Shown piece after piece: positions 15,847 through 24,584 of a DNA stretch of 64,000 nt. How positions within the stretch are numbered: the stretch's first letter is position 1; the number at the start of each line of letters is the position of its first letter. The notes under the pieces were generated by a model that searched no databases, was not told the DNA's origin, and was given only the letters and a program-made list of their open reading frames with translations. This stretch comes from S015-6 sp964384945 (GTDB taxonomy: Bacteria; Desulfobacterota; DSWW01). The DNA is taken from NCBI GenBank assembly GCA_964384945.1, contig CAYLMK010000009.1, forward strand, positions 1-64,000. Direction: 5' to 3'. A program made the translations under genes and the position numbers.

Positions 15847-17737
15847 GGAAGAGGCCGATTTCTACTCAGCCGAAGCCGTAGCCGCCCTGTGCGCTTCCTT
15901 GCGCCGACTCGGGCACGAGGTGGAGCCGATTGAGGCCACCGGCGCGGCCGCCAGAGTGGTTGCGAGGCTCGAGGCGCGCAAGCCGGACCTGGTATTCAAC
16001 ACCGCCCGGGGAAGCCGCGGTCGGTTTCGTCAGGCCTTTTTCCCGGCGCTCTTCGATGGGCTGGGCATCCCGTATACGGGATCAGACGCGCCTGCATTCA
16101 CCCTGACGCTGGACAAACGGCTGGCGAAGACGCTCGCGGCCGCGCACGGAATCCCCACGCCCAGGTCCGTCTTCGTTACGAACTCCGCACAACCGGACGG
16201 AAACGGGCTTGCCTTTCCCGTGACCGTCAAGCCGAATTTCGAGGGTGCCTCGGCCCGCACGACAGCGGACTCGGCGGTCCACACCCCGGAGGAACTCCGG
16301 GCCAGGACGGCCGAAATGCTTGTCCGCCACCCGGCCGGCCTTCTCGTCGAGGAGTTTATCGCCGGCCAGGACGTCGCAGTCCCCTTTCTCGAGAATGCCT
16401 CGCCGCAGACCGGAGGCATCCTGGAACCGGCCGAGATCCCGGAGCAGGCCAGGCGCCGGGTTCTGGAACTCTCCCGGACGGTCTTCCGCTTGCTCGGCAT
16501 CCGTGACGTGGGGAGGGTCGATCTCCGAATCGACCCCGAAGGCAACGTCTATTTCATCGAACTCCAGGCGCTGCCCAGCCTGGAGGAAGGGGCCTTGATC
16601 TACGCATGCGCCGCCCGTTGCGGACTTGGGACAATGGATGCGGTGCTCGGTGTCATCCTCGAAAGCGCCGCGGAGCGGTTTCACATTCCCTTTCCCCGCC
16701 GCACGGTCTCCCCGCGCCGGGCTCCGGGTCTTTCGGTCGGATTGACCTTCAACCTCCGGCGCACCGAAAGACTCTCTCGGGAGAACGATCGGGACGCGGA
16801 GTACGATTCACCGAAGACCATCGCCGCGATACGCGAGGCGATCGAATCCTACGGCCACAGCGTGGTCGAGCTCGAAGCGACTCCGGCACTGCCCTCCCTG
16901 TTGGCTTCGGCGGATGTGGATCTGGTGTTCAACATCGCCGAGGGATGCAAGGGCCGACACCGGGAGTCCCAGGTTCCGGCGCTGTTGGAGTTGCTGTGCA
17001 TCCCTTACACCGGCTCGGATCCGACGGCCCTCGCCCTCGCGCACGACAAGGGCCTGGCAAAAAGCCTGGTGAGACAGGCGGGCTTCCGCACGCCTCCCTT
17101 CGCGATTCTCACCACGGGTCGCGAGCGATTGCCCAAGGAATTGTCTTTCCCGGTCATCGTGAAGCCCGTAGCGGAGGGAAGCTCCCGGGGTATTCTGCAG
17201 TCCAGCGTGGTCGAGTCGGAAGCCGCGCTGCGCGAGCTTGCGGCCGAGATCGCCGGGCGCTATCGACAGGCGGTTATCGCGGAAAACTTCGTGGGAGGCA
17301 GGGAGTTCACCGTGGGGCTTCTGGGAGAAAGGCGGCCCAGGGTCCTGCCCCCTATGGAGATCCTCTTCAAGGGAGGCCGGGAGAAATACCCCGTTTATTC
17401 CTTCAGTTCCAAGTTCGAGGACGACACGGTCACGTACGAGGTTCCCGCCAAGATAGACCCCGCCCTCGAAATGGAACTCGGCCGCGTGGCGCGCGGCGCC
17501 TTCTCGGTGCTGGGCTGTCGCGATGTGGCCCGGGTCGATCTTCGTCTCGACAGCGAGGGCCGGGTGCACTTCATCGAGTGCAACCCCCTGCCCGGACTCT
17601 CGCCCGGCTTCTCGGACTTCTGCTTCATCGCCGAGGCCGCGGGACTGGACTATCGCGCCTTGATCGGAGAGATCCTGGCCCCCTGCATCCGGCGCCGGCG
17701 CGAACAACGGAAAGAGCTGCGGACCCCCCCTGCCTGA
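15803..17737 (+). CDS. tandem ATP-grasp ligase (two D-Ala-D-Ala-ligase-like units)
   Basis: 644 residues made of two homologous ATP-grasp ligase units, about 1-300 and 310-640. Both open with a HNLRRT/FNLRRT motif and contain IPYTGSD followed by DK-LAK. The second unit keeps the ligase features: NIAEGCKGRHRESQVPALLELL, FPVIVKPVAEGSSRGI, and the metal site E592-x-N594-P. The first unit is altered at the matching places (NTARGSRGRFRQ, and E253-L-Q255 instead of E-x-N), so it may be a non-catalytic or differently acting half. Family chemistry is ATP-driven amide bond formation between amino acids. The context (KamA upstream, GCS2 and C26 downstream) suggests a peptide-like product. A housekeeping Ddl would be about half this length. 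Confidence 0.88.
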   Translation: MLIAFTHNLRRTDSEEEADFYSAEAVAALCASLRRLGHEVEPIEATGAAARVVARLEARKPDLVFNTARGSRGRFRQAFFPALFDGLGIPYTGSDAPAFTLTLDKRLAKTLAAAHGIPTPRSVFVTNSAQPDGNGLAFPVTVKPNFEGASARTTADSAVHTPEELRARTAEMLVRHPAGLLVEEFIAGQDVAVPFLENASPQTGGILEPAEIPEQARRRVLELSRTVFRLLGIRDVGRVDLRIDPEGNVYFIELQALPSLEEGALIYACAARCGLGTMDAVLGVILESAAERFHIPFPRRTVSPRRAPGLSVGLTFNLRRTERLSRENDRDAEYDSPKTIAAIREAIESYGHSVVELEATPALPSLLASADVDLVFNIAEGCKGRHRESQVPALLELLCIPYTGSDPTALALAHDKGLAKSLVRQAGFRTPPFAILTTGRERLPKELSFPVIVKPVAEGSSRGILQSSVVESEAALRELAAEIAGRYRQAVIAENFVGGREFTVGLLGERRPRVLPPMEILFKGGREKYPVYSFSSKFEDDTVTYEVPAKIDPALEMELGRVARGAFSVLGCRDVARVDLRLDSEGRVHFIECNPLPGLSPGFSDFCFIAEAAGLDYRALIGEILAPCIRRRREQRKELRTPPA

Positions 17738-17863
17738 AGAAGCAAGGGCCACGCGGGGAAACCTGGGGCCCGTCTTGCCTGTGGCAGGGGATTCGTGAAA
17801 TCATGAGGCGGACAAGGCATCCGTTGCCGACACAAGGTGGACCCCTTCACGAACGAACCAACC

Positions 17864-18973
17864 ATGAACGGAATCGTGGAAGACCTCTCCCATCGCGCGG
17901 TCATTCTCGGCCTCGAGCTCGAGGCCTATTCCATCCGTCTGCCGGACTACACCATCGGCCGCCAGATCGTATTTCCCCGAAAGGGCACATCGGAGAAAGG
18001 GGAGCGTTTCGCTCGCGACAGCACCATCGGAACGGAGTACAACAGCCGCCCCTTCGCCACAATCCGCGAGGGGTATTTCCTCGTGCGCGGCGGGTTGCGC
18101 AAGTATGGGTCCCGGCGCTATCGTTCCCGTAAGGGATCCGCCTCCGGCCACGAGCTCTTCCTCGTGGGAGGCTGGACCAACCGCTTCGCCGGCGCACACG
18201 TACACATCTCCCTGGCGGAGCGGGTCCTGACCAAGCAGCTGGCCGGAGAGCTTGCGTGGCATCTTCACGATCACATTCCCTTCCTGATCGCCATGGGAGC
18301 AAACTCCCCGGTCTGGGGCGGCCGTATCACGGACGTTGCCTCGAATCGAATTCTCCGGGCCAGGTACTTCCGACCCATCGCCCGCGGGCAGCTCTTTCAA
18401 CGCATGTACGACGAGATGCTCTTCAGCCGCGCCCGCAAGACGAAACCCGCGACCCTGGAACTGCGGGTGCTGGATGCGAACCTGCCCGAATTCCTGCTAG
18501 CGTCCGTGTGCATGATCAAGGCCGTTGCCCTGAACTGGCTCATGGGACGCGAGGCCGCGAACCTGGTGCGGACGGAGGACTACCTGAGGGCCCGCCAGGA
18601 GGCCGCCCGGCTTGGCGTGCGGGCTAGGCTCTGCTGGAACGGGAAATGGGTTACCGTACCCCGTTATCTGGACCTGTTTATCTGGTCCCACCGCCACGCC
18701 TTGGAGAAGATGGACATCCCCGAGGAGATTTGGATCGCCGTCCGGTTGATCAAGAGGCGCATCAACGGCGCCACGATGCTTGCGAAGGCCGCCCGACTCG
18801 CCTCCCAGGAGCATCCGAGAAGCTGGCAGAGCCACCTTGCCCGGGGCTACGTGGAGGGATTGAACGAACTGCTGAGCGGCAACACCATGCTCGATTTCGC
18901 CGAAAGGATGAGCCTGAAACTTCCGGATCTGGATTCTGTCTGGCTGGGCCGCCGAAACCTCGAACTCGCATGA
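17864..18973 (+). CDS. GCS2-like glutamate-amine/cysteine ligase
   Basis: 369 residues from ATG 17864; a GTG at 17837 is an alternative start, and neither has a clear RBS. Carboxylate-amine ligase of the glutamate-cysteine ligase 2 family, which activates the gamma-carboxyl of glutamate with ATP and joins it to an amine. Seen: LGLELEAYSI near the N-terminus (acidic metal/ATP ligands), IGTEYNSRPF, GAHVHISLA, the family NSPVWGGR segment and ATLELRVLDANLP. It stands 126 bp after the ATP-grasp gene and overlaps the C26 gene by ATGA. The amine acceptor is unknown; beta-lysine or a product of the preceding ligase is the natural candidate from context. Confidence 0.85.
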   Translation: MNGIVEDLSHRAVILGLELEAYSIRLPDYTIGRQIVFPRKGTSEKGERFARDSTIGTEYNSRPFATIREGYFLVRGGLRKYGSRRYRSRKGSASGHELFLVGGWTNRFAGAHVHISLAERVLTKQLAGELAWHLHDHIPFLIAMGANSPVWGGRITDVASNRILRARYFRPIARGQLFQRMYDEMLFSRARKTKPATLELRVLDANLPEFLLASVCMIKAVALNWLMGREAANLVRTEDYLRARQEAARLGVRARLCWNGKWVTVPRYLDLFIWSHRHALEKMDIPEEIWIAVRLIKRRINGATMLAKAARLASQEHPRSWQSHLARGYVEGLNELLSGNTMLDFAERMSLKLPDLDSVWLGRRNLELA

Positions 18974-19692
18974 ACGAACCTTTTATCGGAATCACCTGCG
19001 ATGTCCACATGCCTCGGCAGAGGCGGCGGAGCTACGACCTGGTCATCGACCACCGGTACGCAGAGATCGTAAAAGAGGCCGCCGGCTATCCCGTTATCCT
19101 GCCCCTCGCACGCCGCCCGAACGTGATCCAGCGTTACCTCGACGGGATCGACGGACTGATCATCGTCGGCGGGGATGACGTGGATCCGCGGCTTTACGGG
19201 GAGCGTTTGAAGCTTGGTACGGGAAAGGTTTTCAAGAAGCGGCTCGAGTTCGAGATCCAGCTCTACCATGGCGCGCGCCGCATGGGGATGCCGATCCTCG
19301 GCATCTGTTACGGCATGCAGCTCATCAACGTGCTCGAGGGAGGCGCGCTGTTCCAAGATATCCGACGCGACGCCAAGTCGCCGCGGAATCACCGGAACCG
19401 GAACCGCCCTTTGCACCGTGTCCGCATCGAGCGAAGTTCCCGGCTCGGGCAGGTTGCCGGCAGATCCTTTGCCGATGTCTGGTCCGAGCACCACCAGGCC
19501 GTCTCTCGGCTGGCGCCGGGATTTCGTCCGGTGGCCTTTGCCTCCGACGGCATCATCGAGGCGATTGAAAACGACGACGAGAACATCCTGGCCGTGCAGT
19601 GGCACCCGGAATGCACCCCCCGGAGCCGCCTGACCCGCTCGCTCATGCGCTTCTTTCTCAGGCGGGCCGAGACCTACATGAAGGCCCCCTGA
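18970..19692 (+). CDS. peptidase C26 / gamma-glutamyl-GABA hydrolase-like class I amidotransferase
   Basis: 240 residues. Class I glutamine-amidotransferase fold of the PuuD / gamma-glutamyl hydrolase group. The catalytic triad is visible: nucleophile C113 in GICYGMQ, and H212 and E214 in WHPE; the oxyanion segment GGDDVDP is near residue 65. These enzymes cleave gamma-glutamyl amides, or supply ammonia when paired with a synthetase. The ATGA overlap with the GCS2-like gene indicates tight coupling, so release, editing or turnover of a gamma-glutamyl compound is likely. Last gene of the sigma-54 operon, followed by a hairpin at 19695. Confidence 0.9.
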   Translation: MNEPFIGITCDVHMPRQRRRSYDLVIDHRYAEIVKEAAGYPVILPLARRPNVIQRYLDGIDGLIIVGGDDVDPRLYGERLKLGTGKVFKKRLEFEIQLYHGARRMGMPILGICYGMQLINVLEGGALFQDIRRDAKSPRNHRNRNRPLHRVRIERSSRLGQVAGRSFADVWSEHHQAVSRLAPGFRPVAFASDGIIEAIENDDENILAVQWHPECTPRSRLTRSLMRFFLRRAETYMKAP

Positions 19693-19694
19693 CC

Positions 19695-19720
19695 GGGAGG
19701 GACCCGAGCCGGGTCCTCCC
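19695..19720 (+). terminator. hairpin terminator after the C26 gene
   Basis: GGGAGGGACCCG-AGC-CGGGTCCTCCC forms an 11-bp GC-rich stem with one bulged base, starting three bases after the stop codon and followed by TTCCCCC. Position and strength fit an end-of-operon terminator, though the T-tract is poor. Confidence 0.6.
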
Positions 19721-19805
19721 TTCCCCCGGCTGGAATCCGCTTCCGGGGGCCTCTCCTGCGCCTCCTTGGCAGGATAAGGATCCACCGGTGAACAGTTCCG
19801 TCCCG

Positions 19806-19834
19806 TTGAAACGTTTCGCGATTCGTTATACAAT
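19806..19834 (+). promoter_or_regulatory. sigma-70-type promoter for the glucan operon
   Basis: TTGAAA (19806-19811), 17-base spacer, TACAAT (19829-19834); both hexamers match 5/6. Expected start near 19841, giving an untranslated leader of about 208 bases before the first gene at 20049. Apart from this promoter and the preceding hairpin I see no gene in 19693-20048. Confidence 0.7.
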
Positions 19835-20048
19835 TGCGTGCTTCAAATTCGGAAGGGGAACTGCCGGAGTACACCGTATCCTTCCGGAGCAAGGGCGAGA
19901 TGGGTTTCCCCAGGAGCGCGAAAGAGACGTCCCACTCCTCATCGACTTGAACAGCGCATCCTCCCGCTTGAATCCGCTCGCTGCGGAAACGCGAGATTCC
20001 TCAGAACAGGGGGAGAGTCGATCTGGGTGGGAGGGCCCGAGGAGCGAA

Positions 20049-20795
20049 ATGCGAGGGAAGAGGCGATCATGGCTTGTGACCGTGGGAGTCACCGCGGCGC
20101 TCATTGCCTGCGGTCCCCTGGTTGCTCATTCCGACAGGGGTGGCGTGGACGAATGGCTCAAGTCCGAGCACAGCCTGATGAAGAAGAGGATCACCTTCCT
20201 GGAGAGGGAGAACTCGGTTCTCGCGAAGGAAAACGCGGAGAAAGCCGAGCAACTCAAGCAACTCAAGGCCGACCTCGCCCTTTTGCAGTCCGAGTTGGCC
20301 GACTGGAAGATCCGATACCTGCGGCAGACGGAGACCCTGACCGCCGAGTTGAACGAGACGCTGGACGAGAATGCCTCGATTGCGGAAGAGTCCGAGAGAA
20401 AGATCCGGGAACTGGAGTCCATCCACGAGGCGAGCCTCCGGAGCTGCGAGGATAAGATCGAGGCCCTCAACGACCGCCTCGCGCAGCAGGCAAAGGCCTT
20501 CGACCGGGAACGAGAGGCCCTGCGGAAGGCCGCCGAGGAGAAGCAGGCCGCCCTGTCTCAGCGCATCGAAGACCTGAGCAGGGAGGTGGCCTCGCGGGAT
20601 GCGGTGATCGAATCGCTCAAGGCCCACAACGAGGGTCTCTCCGGGAAGTTCGAGAGCTGCATGAAGGAGGTCGGAGAGAAGACCCTTTCGCTCCATCTCC
20701 TCCAGGCCGAGGTTGAGAAATTGAAAGGCGTGCCGGAAACGCCCCGCGACGCCTCGGGGGGAATCCCCTCAGGGGTTGAGGCAAATGGGCCCTAG
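20049..20795 (+). CDS. exported coiled-coil protein of the glucan operon
   Basis: 248 residues. An N-terminal signal sequence (basic MRGKRRSW, then LVTVGVTAALIACGPLVAHS) is followed from about residue 40 to 220 by a long, highly charged heptad-like coiled coil (KKRITFLERENSVLAKENAE and similar), with a Gly/Pro tail. AGGAGCG ribosome binding site. Probably a periplasmic or envelope-tethered rod. First gene of the operon and overlapping the next gene; it may position the glucan machinery or the outer-membrane protein encoded next. No family recognised. Confidence 0.75.
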   Translation: MRGKRRSWLVTVGVTAALIACGPLVAHSDRGGVDEWLKSEHSLMKKRITFLERENSVLAKENAEKAEQLKQLKADLALLQSELADWKIRYLRQTETLTAELNETLDENASIAEESERKIRELESIHEASLRSCEDKIEALNDRLAQQAKAFDREREALRKAAEEKQAALSQRIEDLSREVASRDAVIESLKAHNEGLSGKFESCMKEVGEKTLSLHLLQAEVEKLKGVPETPRDASGGIPSGVEANGP

Positions 20796-23010
20796 GGACT
20801 CCTTTCCAGTCTGCCGCGCATTTCCCCGGGGCCGCTTCCGACGAGGAACCTGCCCTCGAATCGAAGGCCTTCGGCGGCTTCGGACATCTCTGCTGGTCGC
20901 GGTCCTTGCGCTTTTTCCCGCCTCGACGCTCCTTGCGGAACAGGATGTCACGTTCCTGCTCACCTCCAATCTGCAGGGCAGATTCCATCCGGAGGCGGAG
21001 GGCCAAGACGACCAAGATCCTCTCCTGCTGATCGCCAGGGGAATCATCGAGGAGAGGAAATCACGAATCGCTCTTTACCTGGATGCGGGGAACGCCTTCT
21101 ACCCCGGCGCGCTTTCGAAGTTCTCCTTCGGATCCGTGGTCATGGAATACTTTCAGGCCGCTTCGTGCGCCGCCACGCTCGTTTCCTCCAACGATCTGCG
21201 AATCGGCCTTGACAATCTCGAGGCCCTGCAGGAGGGAAGGAGCACAAGCCTGCTCAGTGCAAACCTGACGAGAGACGGCGCGCCGCTCTTCGAGACCTAC
21301 ACGATCTCCAGGGTGGGCGACAGGTCCATCGCCGTTGTCGGGGTGTCCTCCGACAGGGTCCTTTTTGATGTCGCCGAGAAGAACCTTTATAACCTGGACG
21401 TCGGGGAACTGCCCGAGGCGTTTTACGGTCTTCTGCGGAAGATCAAGGACCGGGGTGCGGACGCTATCGTGCTCTTGTCCGGCTTGAGTCTCAAAAAGAC
21501 ATTGGCCCTCCTCACCCGCTCTCCGGAGATCGACCTGGCCGTCTGCGGCGGGGACAACGCCGGCGAACTCTACAGTTACCCGACCGCCCGGGTCGACACG
21601 GCGGACGGCCGGACCGTCGTTCTTTTGTCCGAGCCCGACGGGTATTTCCGCCTCGACGCGGTCCTTGGGGATTCCGGCATCCGGGTGAAGGAGCTGAGGA
21701 AAAGGACCGAGGCGCAGCTTCGCGCCGAAGCGGCCGTGCGTCGCTATTCCATGACGGTGCCCGAGTACACCGAACTCTCCCATCGCATTCTTGCCTGGAA
21801 GGAGAAGTTCCGGCAGGAAGGGGAAGACGTGCTGGCATCGACCGGGCGCAAGGCGCTGGTGCTGGACGATCGGAAGGTCTCCTTTCTGCTCCGCGACCGG
21901 TTCAACGCCGAGATCTCTTTCGTGGACGCTGCAACCGTCCACAGGTCCGTCTGGGGAGAGGAGGTGAGACGGTCCGACGTGATGCATGCGGTCCGTCACG
22001 ATTTCAACCTGTTTGTGTACCGGTTGACGGGTAAACAGCTCAAGAAGGTACGAACAACGGCCAAATCCCTGATCATCAACGGCTTTGACGGCAAGTCCGT
22101 GCAGGGGTACCGGGTCGAAGCGAAACGGAAATACAGGGTGGCATCCACACAGGCCGTTTTCGACAGGGTCGAGAGGATTCTCGGAGAGCGCCTCCCCTAC
22201 GAAAACTCCTGGGTCACCCTGACCGACCTGCTGGTGGCCGACCTCAAGGGAAAAGGCGTGAGTTTCCGGGATGACTACGTGTACCTGGACCGAAGGTTTC
22301 GAACGACCGTTGATTTCAAGTTATCCAACTTCTTCGAGAACGCCTCCGTCAGCAAGGGTCCGGAGGACAAGGCACCGGCGGGTTGGCCCAGGGATTCTTA
22401 CAGCCAATGGGGCATCGAGAACGAGATCAAGGTCATCTTGTACAACCATCGCCACCAGTTCGTGCTCCTCCCCTACATCTGCTACCAGCGAACGACCGAC
22501 ATCTACCTCAAAAACATTCTCCGGGGAGCGCTCTTTTACAACTACAACACCCTCGCATTCGTCAAGCCCTATTTCAAATCTCAGGTGGAAACGGTGGTGG
22601 AAGAGGTGGAGGGCCGTCCCGTGGTGATCCGGGAGACGATGGGGGCCTATCTTTCGCAGGAGGTGTGGACGGCAAAGCTCGGTGTCGGCATGGAGAAGAA
22701 GGTGCAGGACCCCGCGGAGGACGCTTTTTTCGGAGCGGAGGCGCAGGCGAACGTAAAACTGCCCGTGTGGAAGAAAATCATGTACCACCTGGACGTGGAT
22801 TCGTTTCTGTCCTTGCAGTCCTTCGGCGATAACAGCGATTACCTGCGGGCCGAGGTCACAAACGGCCTTTCCGTGCCCGTGATATCACACCTCGACATCG
22901 GCCTGAAGCACAGATGGTTCTACTTCGACTCTCCGGAGTTCCTTGAAGACTATTCGAGTTCAGAGGTTCTGACCACCCTGGATTTCAAGATGGATGCAAA
23001 ATTATGGTGA
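20785..23010 (+). CDS. outer-membrane protein with degenerate 5'-nucleotidase-like N-domain
   Basis: About 741 residues. A signal peptide (LRTSLLVAVLALFPASTLLA) is followed by a region laid out like the UshA/5'-nucleotidase metallophosphatase (residues ~55-280) and its C-terminal nucleotidase domain (~330-480), then a ~240-residue stretch of alternating aromatic beta-strands ending in DFKMDAKLW, typical of an outer-membrane barrel. The metal-binding motifs appear lost: TSNLQGRF for T-N-D-x-H-G, LDAGNAFY for D-A-G-D, and SSNDLRIG for GNHE. That suggests a binding domain rather than an active phosphatase. Start at 20785 (ATG; GAGG before it) overlaps the previous gene; a TTG at 20776 is possible. 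Ends overlapping opgG. Confidence 0.7.
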   Translation: MGPRDSFPVCRAFPRGRFRRGTCPRIEGLRRLRTSLLVAVLALFPASTLLAEQDVTFLLTSNLQGRFHPEAEGQDDQDPLLLIARGIIEERKSRIALYLDAGNAFYPGALSKFSFGSVVMEYFQAASCAATLVSSNDLRIGLDNLEALQEGRSTSLLSANLTRDGAPLFETYTISRVGDRSIAVVGVSSDRVLFDVAEKNLYNLDVGELPEAFYGLLRKIKDRGADAIVLLSGLSLKKTLALLTRSPEIDLAVCGGDNAGELYSYPTARVDTADGRTVVLLSEPDGYFRLDAVLGDSGIRVKELRKRTEAQLRAEAAVRRYSMTVPEYTELSHRILAWKEKFRQEGEDVLASTGRKALVLDDRKVSFLLRDRFNAEISFVDAATVHRSVWGEEVRRSDVMHAVRHDFNLFVYRLTGKQLKKVRTTAKSLIINGFDGKSVQGYRVEAKRKYRVASTQAVFDRVERILGERLPYENSWVTLTDLLVADLKGKGVSFRDDYVYLDRRFRTTVDFKLSNFFENASVSKGPEDKAPAGWPRDSYSQWGIENEIKVILYNHRHQFVLLPYICYQRTTDIYLKNILRGALFYNYNTLAFVKPYFKSQVETVVEEVEGRPVVIRETMGAYLSQEVWTAKLGVGMEKKVQDPAEDAFFGAEAQANVKLPVWKKIMYHLDVDSFLSLQSFGDNSDYLRAEVTNGLSVPVISHLDIGLKHRWFYFDSPEFLEDYSSSEVLTTLDFKMDAKLW

Positions 23011-24569
23011 CCGGACCGGTGCGCGCGCAGTTCGTCTTCGCGTTCCTTCTCTGTGCCTTTCTCTGCCCGAGCGCCGGAGCGACCCAAGAAAAGAAGAAGG
23101 AGCCGCCTTTTCGGTACCAGAATCTGGTGGACAGGGCATCGAAGCTGTCGGAGGAATCCTATGAACCTCCACGCAACGTCCCGGATTTTCTCCTGAACAT
23201 TACATACGACGCCTGGCGGGATATCCGCTTTGATCCCCCGCAGGCCCTCTGGAAGAAAGAAAACCTCCCCTTCACGGTGCAGTTTTTCCACCCGGGTTTC
23301 TACTATAACTACCCCGTGAAGATCCACACCATCGAAAGCGGTCGGGTCACCGAAGTTCCCTTCTCCCCGGATCTGTTCACCTACGGAAGAAACGATTTCA
23401 AGGACCGCATTCCCGCGGACCTGGGCTTCGCCGGCTTCCGATTGCATTACCCGATCAAGACAAGGGATTACCTGGACGAGGTGGCCGTCTTTCTTGGAGC
23501 AACGTACCTTCGCGCGGTGGGAAGGGATCACCATTACGGCGCCTCGGCCCGCGGCCTCGCCCTTGACACGGCGGCAAGCTCGGGCGAAGAGTTCCCGATC
23601 TTTCGGGAATTCTGGATCGAGAAACCGACCCCGAAAGACACCGAAATCACCTTGTATGGGCTGCTGGACAGCCCCAGCATCGCAGGCGCCTACCGTTACG
23701 TGATCCAGCCCGGAGAGACCACCGTCATCCGCGTGTTCAGCACTCTTTTCCTGCGCCGCGGAGTGAACAAACTCGGCGTGGCTCCGCTCACGAGTATGTT
23801 TTTCTATGGGGAGACACCAAGCAGGAGGCCGGTGGACGACTTCCGCCCCGAAGTCCACGATTCCGACGGGCTGTTGATCGCCTTTCGCTCGGGCGAGTGG
23901 CTCTGGCGTCCCATCTCCAACCCGAAGACGCTCCACGTGTTTTCTTTCGAGGCCCCCAGCCCCTTGGGCTTCGGGCTCATGCAGCGAGACCGGAGCTTTC
24001 ACAATTACGAGGATCTGGAGGCGCGCTATGAGACCCGGCCGAGCGTCTGGATCGTCCCCTCCGGCCTTTGGGGAGAAGGCCGTATAGAGCTCATCGAGAT
24101 CCCGACCGAGAGCGAGTTGAACGACAACATCAACGCATTCTGGGTTCCGGAAGATCCGCCCGGCCCCGGGAAACCCGTAACCTATGGTTACACGATGCTG
24201 TGGCACTCCTCGGATGCCTCTCGTCCTCCGGACGGACGGGTCACGGCAACGCGGATCGCCGCCGGGAAACAAGAAGGCTCCAAGAGGTTCGTCATCGATT
24301 TCGCAGCGGGCCGGCTGGAGGCCCTCCCCGCCGACACCCCGCTGACGGCGGACATACACGTGGATGAGCGATTAAAACTCGCGGAACAGCAGCTTTACAA
24401 AAACCGGGTCACCGGGGGATGGCGGCTGGTCTTTGAGGTGCAAATCCCGGAGCCCGGTTCCCTGGAGTTCGTGCTGCCCGACCGCGCTCGACCGTATGAA
24501 CTGCGCGCATTCCTGAGGAACGCGCAGGACGTTCTTACAGAGACCTGGAGTTACGCCCTCGAACCATGA
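23004..24569 (+). CDS. opgG: periplasmic glucan biosynthesis protein OpgG/MdoG
   Basis: 521 residues, full length. Periplasmic protein needed to form or branch the beta-1,2-glucan backbone of osmoregulated periplasmic glucans. Signal peptide (VFAFLLCAFLCPSAGA), then the MdoG domain: YQNLVDRASKLSEESYEPP, DAWRDIRFDP, FFHPGFYYNYPV, FGATYLRAVGR-type segment, and GEWLWRPISNP. The ATG overlaps the stop of the upstream gene (ATGGTGA), showing translational coupling. Followed by a small gene and opgH. The paralogue OpgD would look similar, but the pairing with opgH favours OpgG. Confidence 0.92.
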   Translation: MVTGPVRAQFVFAFLLCAFLCPSAGATQEKKKEPPFRYQNLVDRASKLSEESYEPPRNVPDFLLNITYDAWRDIRFDPPQALWKKENLPFTVQFFHPGFYYNYPVKIHTIESGRVTEVPFSPDLFTYGRNDFKDRIPADLGFAGFRLHYPIKTRDYLDEVAVFLGATYLRAVGRDHHYGASARGLALDTAASSGEEFPIFREFWIEKPTPKDTEITLYGLLDSPSIAGAYRYVIQPGETTVIRVFSTLFLRRGVNKLGVAPLTSMFFYGETPSRRPVDDFRPEVHDSDGLLIAFRSGEWLWRPISNPKTLHVFSFEAPSPLGFGLMQRDRSFHNYEDLEARYETRPSVWIVPSGLWGEGRIELIEIPTESELNDNINAFWVPEDPPGPGKPVTYGYTMLWHSSDASRPPDGRVTATRIAAGKQEGSKRFVIDFAAGRLEALPADTPLTADIHVDERLKLAEQQLYKNRVTGGWRLVFEVQIPEPGSLEFVLPDRARPYELRAFLRNAQDVLTETWSYALEP

Positions 24570-24584
24570 GGGGAGGTCGACAAC

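Noticed and set aside
15803..17737. Tandem ligase considered as housekeeping D-Ala-D-Ala ligase for cell wall
   Set aside because: Double length, degenerate first half, and no mur or fts genes around; its partners are GCS2 and C26 enzymes.
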